Source of the DNA: a candidate division TA06 bacterium
Lineage (GTDB): Bacteria > Edwardsbacteria > AC1 > EtOH8
DNA: 64,000 nucleotides
Assembly: GCA_016235665.1 (NCBI GenBank)
Contig: JACRJI010000001.1
Coordinates: 62,001 to 126,000 of the forward strand
Reading direction: 5' to 3'
Shown here piece by piece: positions 8,242 through 14,989 of the stretch. The stretch's first letter is position 1; each line of letters opens with the position of its first letter. The notes under the pieces were generated by a model. That model was not told where the DNA came from, did no database searches, and saw nothing but the letters and a program-made list of their open reading frames with translations. The translations under genes were made by a program, and so were the position numbers.

Positions 8242-9312
8242 TCAAGCATACTCCCTGGCCTGCTCCTCGCCTTTCAATATCCGCATTCCGGCCTCGGCCA
8301 GGGCCGTCATCTCGTCCTCGCCGGGGTAGACTTTTACCGGGGCGATCCAGGAGACCCGTTCCTTGATCCACTCCACGAATTCCGGGAAGTAGGCGAAGGA
8401 GCCCGTCAGCACTATGGCGTCCACCTTGCCGTTGACCACCGTGGCCATCTCGCCGATGGTCTTGGCGTTCTGGTAGGCCATGGCCTGGATGATCAAAATT
8501 GTCTTGGCGTCCCCGGCCTTGACCTTGTCCTCCATCTCCCGACCGTCGTTGGTGCCCAGGTGCGAGACGCAGCCGCCCTTGCCGGCCAGCTTCTTGTTCA
8601 TCTCGTCGATGGTGTACTTGCCGGAGAAGCACATCTTGACTAGGTCGCCGGTGGGCAGGCTGCCGGCCCGCTCCGGGGCGAACGGCCCGTCGCCGTTGAG
8701 CGCATTGTTGACGTCCACCACCTTGCCCTTTTCGTGGATGCCGACCGAGATCCCTCCGCCCAGGTGCACCACGATCAGGTTCAGCTCCTCGTATTTTTTG
8801 CCGAGATCCTTGGCCGCCCGGCGGGCCACCGCCTTCTGGTTGAGGGCGTGGAAGATGCTGACCCGGGGAAGCTCCGGCAGTCCTGAATAACGGGCCAAAG
8901 GATTCAGTTCGTCCACCACCACCGGATCCACGATGTAGGACTTGACCCCGGCGTCGCGGGCCAGGTCGTCGGCTATCAGGCAGCCGAGGTTGGAGGCGTG
9001 GTCCCCGCCGGTGCCGGCCTTGATATAATCCAGCATGGCCTGGTTGACCGCGTAGGTGCCCGAGGGGATCGGCTTGAACAAGCCTCCCCGCCCGATGATA
9101 GCGCTGAGGTCCTTGATGTTGATCCCGCCCTTGGCCAGGGCGTCCTCGATCACCTGCTTGCGGAAGTCGAACTGGTCGGTGATCCGCTTGAAGGGGGCCA
9201 GCTCCTCGGCGGAGTGGCGCAGGGTGTCTTTGAATATGGCTTTGCCGTCCTCGTACACCGCTATTTTGGTGGAGGTGGAGCCGGGGTTGATGGCCAGGAC
9301 TTTGAAGGGCAC
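8242..9312 (-). CDS. buk: Butyrate kinase, copy 1
   Basis: Butyrate kinase converts butyryl-phosphate and ADP to butyrate and ATP. The 356-residue product is a standard-length acetokinase-family (ASKHA fold) protein: phosphate-1 loop AINPGSTSTKIAV near the start, GRGGLFKPIPSGTYAVN, VVHLGGGISVGIHEKGKVVD, PFAPERAGSLPTGDLVKMCF, IVLTGSFAYFPEF and YPGEDEMTALAEAG near the C-terminus. Start is GTG at 9312 with GGAGG eight bases before it. Ptb copy 2 would follow in the transcript but for the inserted GIY-YIG cassette. A role with branched-chain acyl phosphates is possible. Confidence 0.92.
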   Translation of the reverse strand: MPFKVLAINPGSTSTKIAVYEDGKAIFKDTLRHSAEELAPFKRITDQFDFRKQVIEDALAKGGINIKDLSAIIGRGGLFKPIPSGTYAVNQAMLDYIKAGTGGDHASNLGCLIADDLARDAGVKSYIVDPVVVDELNPLARYSGLPELPRVSIFHALNQKAVARRAAKDLGKKYEELNLIVVHLGGGISVGIHEKGKVVDVNNALNGDGPFAPERAGSLPTGDLVKMCFSGKYTIDEMNKKLAGKGGCVSHLGTNDGREMEDKVKAGDAKTILIIQAMAYQNAKTIGEMATVVNGKVDAIVLTGSFAYFPEFVEWIKERVSWIAPVKVYPGEDEMTALAEAGMRILKGEEQAREYA

Positions 9313-9414
9313 GGGCGGTTCCTCCAGAATTTGTTTTAAAAGTTAATATGTGATTTTATTCTTATTCCATTAGGCTCATTGGCTTTATCAGGAAGGGAAA
9401 AGATTTTCTTCTAT

Positions 9415-9786
9415 TCACTCCGTCAGCCAGCCTTCCGCCGCATATTCGCTGCTAAACACCTTTATGCTGACCCCGCCCCGGCTGAACAACTTTGCAAAGA
9501 ACGCAAACTCCGTTTTGTGGGGGTCGTCCTCCCCTATCAGAAGCGCGATCCTGGCCCCGGCCATGAATACTCCCTGGTGGGCCATGGCAAATTCCTGTTT
9601 CTCCCAATCATCGATCTTTAAGACCGCTCCCCGCAGGTCGGCCAGTATCCTGGGCGGTCTCCCTCCCTCCAGTTTTCCCAATAAGGCGTGGCTGGTTCCC
9701 CACATTTCGTGGTTAAGCACTATGTCCTTGTGGACGATCCTGATTATCCCCTTTTCCTGGTCAATGACAATCTCGTGGGCCATCAT
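9415..9786 (-). CDS. STAS/SpoIIAA-like small protein
   Basis: The 123-residue product has alternating strands and helices of the STAS/SpoIIAA-like kind: an N-terminal strand pair (IVIDQEKGIIRIVHKDIV), then PPRILADLRGAVLKIDDWEK, where a DLRG loop sits at the place of the anti-sigma-antagonist loop, then ARIALLIGED and a C-terminal strand IKVFSSEYAAEGWL. The SpoIIAA-like family (PF11964) is the best guess. No signal peptide or catalytic motif is seen. It lies between the two butyrate kinase genes with the DUF4180 gene, so it may sense or regulate this module. The function is unknown. The start could also be the second ATG three bases on. Confidence 0.5.
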   Translation of the reverse strand: MMAHEIVIDQEKGIIRIVHKDIVLNHEMWGTSHALLGKLEGGRPPRILADLRGAVLKIDDWEKQEFAMAHQGVFMAGARIALLIGEDDPHKTEFAFFAKLFSRGGVSIKVFSSEYAAEGWLTE

Positions 9787-9863
9787 GCATGTCCTTGTTG
9801 TATGGTAAAACTGTGTTGTATGTTTTCCTAACCTTCCCGGTTCCAGAGATTCAACGCTTCATC

Positions 9864-10193
9864 CTATGAAGCTGCAAATACTATACGGCCGTTCTTGTTG
9901 CTCTCGCGGATGAAATCAATGAGGGTATCTCCCGGGTACTTGGAAAAATCCCCGATCACCGCCAGGCTGACCCCGTAATTCATGAATTTCTGCAGCAGCT
10001 CTCCTGCAAAGCCTGTCCTTAAACGGAAGAAATCCGGATTGATCTGATGGTCCCGCAGAATTATTTTGCCGATGTCTGCATTGGCCATCAGGTCCAGACC
10101 ATCCTGCACCTTGTCGATGACCATTCCATCCGACTCTATCAGGGCATATTCCATTCCCCGCACGGTGCACTTTTTAAAATTGAAGGTGCTCAA
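9864..10193 (-). CDS. DUF4180-family protein
   Basis: The 109-residue product matches the DUF4180 pattern: DGMVIDKVQDGLDLMANA, ILRDHQINPDFFRLRTGFAG, LLQKFMNYGVSLAVIGDFS and FIRESNKNGRIVF. The family is small, cytoplasmic, of unknown function, and often found beside regulators. Its ATG overlaps the stop codon of butyrate kinase 2 (ATGA, 10190-10193), so it is translationally coupled to that gene. The coupling suggests a role in the acyl-phosphate module, but no biochemical role is known to me. Confidence 0.75.
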   Translation of the reverse strand: MSTFNFKKCTVRGMEYALIESDGMVIDKVQDGLDLMANADIGKIILRDHQINPDFFRLRTGFAGELLQKFMNYGVSLAVIGDFSKYPGDTLIDFIRESNKNGRIVFAAS

Positions 10194-11473
10194 TATTCCC
10201 TGGCTTTCTCCTCGCCCTTAAGCACCCTCAGCGCTCCGGCTGCCAATGCCGGCATCTCGTCCTCGCCGGGATAAACGAAATACTTGGGCGTGATGAAGGC
10301 CGTCCGCTCTTTTATCCAGTCGGTGAAGATCTGGTTGTGGGCCACGCCCCCGGTGACCACTATGGCGTCCACTTTGCCCTTAAGCACCGTGGCGCAGGCC
10401 CCGATCTCCTTGGCTATCTGGTAGGCCATGGCCCGGAATATCTCCTCGGCCTGCTTGTCGCCTTTCAGCACCCGGTCCTTGACCTCGTTGGCCCGGTTGG
10501 TGTCGGTGTAGGCCGACAGCCCGCCGCTGCGGGTCAGCTTTTTCTTGATCTCGTCGGCGGTGTATTTGCCGGAGAAGCACATCTTGACCAGGGCCCCGGT
10601 GGGCACGCCCCCGGCCCGCTCCGGAGAGAAAGGCCCGCCCTCGTTGGCATTGTTGACATCCACGAATTTGCCGTGGTCCACCGGCGAGATGGAGATGCCG
10701 CCGCCCAGGTGGGCCACGATCAGGTTGACCTGTTCCAGCTTTTTGTTCAGTTCCTGGCAGGCCTGCAGGGCGGCCATCCTCATGTTAAGGGCGTGCAGCA
10801 GGGACTTGCGCTCGATCTCGGCCAGCCCCGAGATCCGGGCCAGCGGAGAAAATTCGTCCACCGAGACCGCGTCCACGATGAAGGCCTGGGCGCCTGACTG
10901 ATCGGCGATCTCCTTGGCGATGAAGGCCCCCACGTTGGAGATGTGCTCGCCGCGCTTGGCTTCGCGCAGGTCGCTGAGCATGGCGTCATTGATGACGTAA
11001 GTGCCGGAGGAAATGGGCTTAAGCAGCCCGCCCCGGTCCACCACCGCCGCCAGGGATTTTGGGTCAATCTTGTTCCTTGACAAAAAGTCAAGCACCACCT
11101 GCTTGCGCATGGGATACTGGTCCACTATCCTGGCGTATCTTTCGATCTCGGCCTTGTTGTGGTCTATGGACTCGGAGACCAGAGGTTTCGCCCCTTTATA
11201 GACCGCCACCTTGGTGGAGGTGGAGCCGGGATTGAGCACCAGGATCAGCAGGTCCTTGGGAATTCTCACTTTCCCTGCCGCAACCTTTTTACCCCGTACC
11301 CCTTTTAATATCTTTATCCTTTTAGACGCCTCCCTGCCCTTCTTTCCCGCAGCAGTTCTCTTGACCACTTTCGTCTTTTTCACCTTGTTGACCTTTTTGG
11401 GGGCTGCAGACTTTTTCTGCTTCACAGCCTCCTTGCCCGTTTTTTTCTTGGCCGGTTTCTTAATTATAGACAT
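10190..11473 (-). CDS. buk: Butyrate kinase, copy 2, with a histone-H1-like basic N-terminal tail
   Basis: Residues about 74-427 form a complete butyrate kinase: LVLNPGSTSTKVAVYKG, DRGGLLKPISSGTYVIN, IVAHLGGGISISPVDHGKFVD, PFSPERAGGVPTGALVKMC, IVVTGGVAHNQIF and YPGEDEMPALAAGAL. In front is a tail of about 70 residues with 24 Lys and 5 Arg but only 2 acidic residues, rich in Ala and Val, resembling H1/Hc1-type DNA-binding tails. Family members are about 355 residues, so the tail is an addition. GGGAG lies eight bases before the ATG at 11473. An internal GTG at 11269 (residue 69) with AGGG just before it could give a tail-less form. The next gene overlaps by 4 bp. Confidence 0.9.
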   Translation of the reverse strand: MSIIKKPAKKKTGKEAVKQKKSAAPKKVNKVKKTKVVKRTAAGKKGREASKRIKILKGVRGKKVAAGKVRIPKDLLILVLNPGSTSTKVAVYKGAKPLVSESIDHNKAEIERYARIVDQYPMRKQVVLDFLSRNKIDPKSLAAVVDRGGLLKPISSGTYVINDAMLSDLREAKRGEHISNVGAFIAKEIADQSGAQAFIVDAVSVDEFSPLARISGLAEIERKSLLHALNMRMAALQACQELNKKLEQVNLIVAHLGGGISISPVDHGKFVDVNNANEGGPFSPERAGGVPTGALVKMCFSGKYTADEIKKKLTRSGGLSAYTDTNRANEVKDRVLKGDKQAEEIFRAMAYQIAKEIGACATVLKGKVDAIVVTGGVAHNQIFTDWIKERTAFITPKYFVYPGEDEMPALAAGALRVLKGEEKAREY

Positions 11474-11531
11474 CTTATAACTCCCAGTTAAACCTTAAGA
11501 AAATATTGATGATAGTTAATGCCTGCAATGT

Positions 11532-12524
11532 TCATTTTAAGGAAACACCCCATCGCCCTGCATTTATGAAATCGCTCAAAGCATAGTTCCCTTTTCCTAT
11601 TGCATCATAAGCAATACCCCTTAAGAAAAATGCAGAGCCATATATTCCCTGGTTTTTGGTGTCCGAAACTATTGCCGTGCATTCATCAATCGTCTTTTGG
11701 TACTGTTTCGTTCTATTATACAATTCAACTCTTTTAATCTTTATCCAGCCTACATCAGGGGCTAAATCGATAGCTTTTGAAAATTCACGAATTGCCTGTT
11801 CATATTTTTCGAATTCTGCATTTATTGTTCCGCAGTACAAATAAGGGATCCATGATAATGAGTCTTTCAAAATATACGCACTCATATCTTTCATGGCCAG
11901 ATCATATTCTAACATCTTTGAATATGTCTTTGCTCTAATCAAATATACCCGGTAAAAGGTACTATCCAGTTGCAAAGCCTTGTTTAAATCACTCTCTGCC
12001 TCAAGATCTTTATTTAATAATTTACTGGATAATCCATGATAAAAATATTGGTCAGCTTTAATTGCAGTATAAGAGTATGCTTTTCTAAAATCTTTCTCCC
12101 CTAAATTACTTTTCCCCTGAAAACCATATGCCGAACCCCTCATTAAATATACTGGAATGAAGCTTGAATCAAGTTCTAATGCGTTATTCCAATCATTTAT
12201 TGCCCGGTCTAAATCATTATTAAGAAAATATACATATCCTCTCTGATATAAATACCATTTATTCGTTTCATCCCAATCGATAATTTTACTGAAATCTTTT
12301 ATGGCCTTTTCATAATACCGTTTCTTTGTATATACCAATCCCCTTTGATAATATAATAATTCGTTTTTAGAGTCCTTTTTTATCGCTGCTGATATTTCCT
12401 CAACATTTGTCCCAACACTGTCCAGAGAAAGATTCATGGACATGATTTGAAAATACATATTTGCATCACTGGCCCAAGCAGCTATCGGCAGTAATACTAA
12501 CAGAGAGAAAACCACCTTTTTCAT
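11532..12524 (-). CDS. Exported TPR-repeat protein, AT-rich
   Basis: The 330-residue product has a signal peptide (MKKVVFSLLVLLPIAAWA) and then about seven tetratricopeptide repeats of the form YYQRGLVYTKKRYYEKAIKD and YLYQRGYVYFLNNDLDRAIN. TPR arrays bind protein partners; no enzyme domain is present. The start is well supported by CAGGAGG seven bases upstream. The gene is markedly more AT-rich than its neighbours and uses AT-ending codons, which suggests recent acquisition or a distinct origin. It lies 21 bp after another, GC-rich TPR gene, but the codon use differs, so the two are probably not a recent tandem duplication. Confidence 0.85.
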   Translation of the reverse strand: MKKVVFSLLVLLPIAAWASDANMYFQIMSMNLSLDSVGTNVEEISAAIKKDSKNELLYYQRGLVYTKKRYYEKAIKDFSKIIDWDETNKWYLYQRGYVYFLNNDLDRAINDWNNALELDSSFIPVYLMRGSAYGFQGKSNLGEKDFRKAYSYTAIKADQYFYHGLSSKLLNKDLEAESDLNKALQLDSTFYRVYLIRAKTYSKMLEYDLAMKDMSAYILKDSLSWIPYLYCGTINAEFEKYEQAIREFSKAIDLAPDVGWIKIKRVELYNRTKQYQKTIDECTAIVSDTKNQGIYGSAFFLRGIAYDAIGKGNYALSDFINAGRWGVSLK

Positions 12525-12545
12525 TGTCTTTTCCTCCTGATGAAA

Positions 12546-13235
12546 TTATGAAACCAGCTTTTTAAACTCCGCGCTCTCCCACAGGGTCTGCAGTTCCTCG
12601 TCGCTCTTGGCGGTTTCCTTCAGATCATCGTCGGCCTCTATGGCCCTGGCGATGGAGCTCAGCGCCTCCTTGGCCTGGTTCTTAAGCAGGTGGACCTTGG
12701 CCTTCTCCAGCGAGACCTCGCCGTCGTCGGAATACAATTCCAAAGCCTTGGCCATGGCCGCCAGGGACTCGTCATACCGGCCCATGATCTTGTAGGTCAG
12801 GCCCTTGGAAAACCAGGCGTCGTTGTTGTCCGGCTTGATCTTGATGGCCTGGTCAAAATCGGCCAGAGCCTCCTCATAACGGCCCAGATCGCGCAGGGCC
12901 AGCCCCCGGTTGTACCAGGCCTCCATGAAGTCCGGGGCCAGCTTGATGGACTGGTCCAGGGCCTGCAGTGCCTCTTCATCGCGGTCCAGCACCCCCAGCA
13001 CAATGCCCTTGTTGCACCAGGCCTTGGCGTAATCGGGCTTGATCAGGATGGCGTTGTCGTAGGCCTGGATGGCGTCCTCGAACTGGTCGGTCCGGCTCAG
13101 GATCCGGCCCCGGTAGAACCAGGCGTCGGCATTGTTGGGATCGGCCTCCAGAGCCTGATTGTAATTGTTGAGGGCCTGGTCCAGGTGTCCGTGCTTCTCC
13201 AGCTTTAGCCCCTGGTCCACAAAATCTTCGACCAT
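12546..13235 (-). CDS. Cytoplasmic TPR-repeat protein
   Basis: The 229-residue product is made almost wholly of 34-residue TPR units (ALNNYNQALEADPNNADAWF, AIQAYDNAILIKPDYAKAW, ALQALDQSIKLAPDFMEAW, ALADFDQAIKIKPDNNDAWF), about five in all, followed by a degenerate repeat and a short C-terminal helix. No signal peptide is seen, so it is likely cytoplasmic. CAGGAG lies seven bases before the ATG. It follows guaA after about 200 bp holding small GC-rich hairpins. Function beyond protein-protein scaffolding cannot be given. Confidence 0.85.
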   Translation of the reverse strand: MVEDFVDQGLKLEKHGHLDQALNNYNQALEADPNNADAWFYRGRILSRTDQFEDAIQAYDNAILIKPDYAKAWCNKGIVLGVLDRDEEALQALDQSIKLAPDFMEAWYNRGLALRDLGRYEEALADFDQAIKIKPDNNDAWFSKGLTYKIMGRYDESLAAMAKALELYSDDGEVSLEKAKVHLLKNQAKEALSSIARAIEADDDLKETAKSDEELQTLWESAEFKKLVS

Positions 13236-13360
13236 ACTGTGCTCCTGTTCAATGATTGTCCGCCTTTTGTTTCACCGGTCATGAATGCCCTTGAAATGGC
13301 CCGAATATGTTTACCTTATCCAGAAAAAATGATTTCGTTATTTTCGTGTTTTTCGCGCCT

Positions 13361-13412
13361 GCGCGCTGAAGCGCGGAGTTTACACCGATGAAAGAGGTGG
13401 CGCGCAAGCGCG
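13361..13412. repeat. Two small CGCGC hairpins
   Basis: CGCGC-TGAA-GCGCG (13362-13375) and CGCGC-AA-GCGCG (13401-13412) lie in the 199-bp gap after guaA. They could be part of a repetitive palindromic element; a terminator role is unlikely because no T-run follows on the minus strand. Confidence 0.4.
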
Positions 13413-13434
13413 GGAAAAGGGAAAAATTTTATTC

Positions 13435-14985
13435 TCATTCCCATTCGATGGTGGCCGGCGGCTTGTTGGAGATGTCGTAGACCACCCGGTTGATTCCTTT
13501 GACCTCGTTGACTATCCGGCTGGAGACTTTCGACAGAAGATCTTCCGGCAATCTGGTCCACTCGGCGGTCATGAAGTCGGTGGTGTTGACGGCCCTTAGG
13601 GCCAGCACGTTCTGGTAGGTCCGCTCGTCGCCCATCACCCCCACCGCCTTCACCGGCAGCAGCACCGCAAAGGCCTGCGAGGTCTTTTGGTACCAGCCTG
13701 CGGCCCGAAGCTCGTCTATGAATATCCTGTCGGCGGTCCTTAGAATGTCGCAGCGCTCCCTGGTCACTTCGCCCAAAACTCTCACCGCCAGGCCCGGTCC
13801 GGGGAAGGGATGGCGCATCACCATTTCCCTGGGCAGGCCCAGCGACAGGCCCAGCTGGCGGACCTCGTCCTTGAACAGCTCCCGGAGCGGCTCCACCAGT
13901 TTAAGCTTCCGCATGTTTTTGGGAAGCCCGCCCACGTTGTGGTGGCTTTTGATGGTGGCCGACGGCCCCTTGAAGGAAACGGATTCTATGACGTCGGGAT
14001 AGATGGTGCCCTGGGCCAGGAATCCCACCCCGCCTATCTTTTTGGCGGCCCCGGCAAAGACCTCGATGAACTCCCTGCCGATGATCTTTCTCTTCTTTTC
14101 CGGGTCCTCCACCCCTTTAAGTTTTTTGTAGAACCTGGCCGCGGCGTCCACCGTCACCAGGGGGATCTTGAACTGCTTTTTAAAGACCCGCTCCACCTCG
14201 GCCCGCTCGTTCAGCCTTAACAGGCCGTTGTCCACAAAGATGCAATGCAGCTGCTTTCCCACCGCCCTGGAGATCAGCACCGCCGCCACCGAGGAATCCA
14301 CCCCGCCGGAAAGGCCCAGCACGATCTTAGATCTTCCCGCCTTCTCCCGGATGTCCTTCACCGATTGCTCTATGATGGAGTCCATGGTCCAGTCGCCCTG
14401 ACAGCGGCAGACCTGGAACAGGAAGTTGGAGATGATCTTTTGTCCCTGAACTGTATGGTTGACCTCGGGATGGAACTGGAGGCCGTAAATGTTCCGTTTG
14501 ACATCTGCCATGGCCGCTATCCGGCAGTTAGCAGTGGAGGCCAAGGCCGCGAAGCCTTTAGGAGGCGTCTGGACGCTGTCCCCGTGACTCATCCAGACCT
14601 GGCTCTGGGACGGCACCCCCTGAAACAATTTTGAATTTTGAATTCTGAATTCTGAATTCAGGCGTAGTGTCGCCTGTCCATACTCCCGCTCCCGGCTGCG
14701 ATGTATCTTGCCGCCCAGCAGCAAGGAGGTCAATTGCATGCCGTAGCAGATCCCCAGGATGGGGATGGCGGAGTCGAATATCTCCGGGTCTATCCGGGGG
14801 GCGTTCTGGTCGTAGACGCTGGACGGCCCGCCAGAGAGAATCAGCCCCTTGGGATCTCCTTCCAGGATCTTCTTTTTTCCGGCGGTGCAGGGAATGATCT
14901 GGCAGTAGACCTTCTGTTCCCTGACCTTGCGGGCGATCAGCTGGGTATACTGCGACCCGAAATCTATGATGTTTATTCTGTCCAA
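13435..14985 (-). CDS. guaA: GMP synthase (glutamine-hydrolysing)
   Basis: GuaA makes GMP from XMP, glutamine and ATP. The 516-residue product has the class I glutamine amidotransferase domain (nucleophile C80 in GICYGMQ, H172 and E174 in FHPEV), the PP-loop ATP pyrophosphatase domain (LGLSGGVDSSVAA) and the C-terminal dimerisation domain ending IEWE. All key residues are present. Residues 109-120 are encoded by a 7-bp tandem array (14627-14660) that lengthens the loop before VWMSHGD by about five residues compared with typical GuaA. It starts four bases after the HEAT-repeat gene, so both are in one transcript. Confidence 0.98.
   Translation of the reverse strand: MDRINIIDFGSQYTQLIARKVREQKVYCQIIPCTAGKKKILEGDPKGLILSGGPSSVYDQNAPRIDPEIFDSAIPILGICYGMQLTSLLLGGKIHRSREREYGQATLRLNSEFRIQNSKLFQGVPSQSQVWMSHGDSVQTPPKGFAALASTANCRIAAMADVKRNIYGLQFHPEVNHTVQGQKIISNFLFQVCRCQGDWTMDSIIEQSVKDIREKAGRSKIVLGLSGGVDSSVAAVLISRAVGKQLHCIFVDNGLLRLNERAEVERVFKKQFKIPLVTVDAAARFYKKLKGVEDPEKKRKIIGREFIEVFAGAAKKIGGVGFLAQGTIYPDVIESVSFKGPSATIKSHHNVGGLPKNMRKLKLVEPLRELFKDEVRQLGLSLGLPREMVMRHPFPGPGLAVRVLGEVTRERCDILRTADRIFIDELRAAGWYQKTSQAFAVLLPVKAVGVMGDERTYQNVLALRAVNTTDFMTAEWTRLPEDLLSKVSSRIVNEVKGINRVVYDISNKPPATIEWE
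14627..14660. repeat. Heptamer tandem array inside guaA
   Basis: On the plus strand two units AATTTTG are followed by two units AATTCTG and a partial AATTC, a strict 7-bp period over about 33 bases. It is read in frame within guaA as residues 109-120 (NSEFRIQNSK and flanks). Confidence 0.85.
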
Positions 14986-14989
14986 AATA

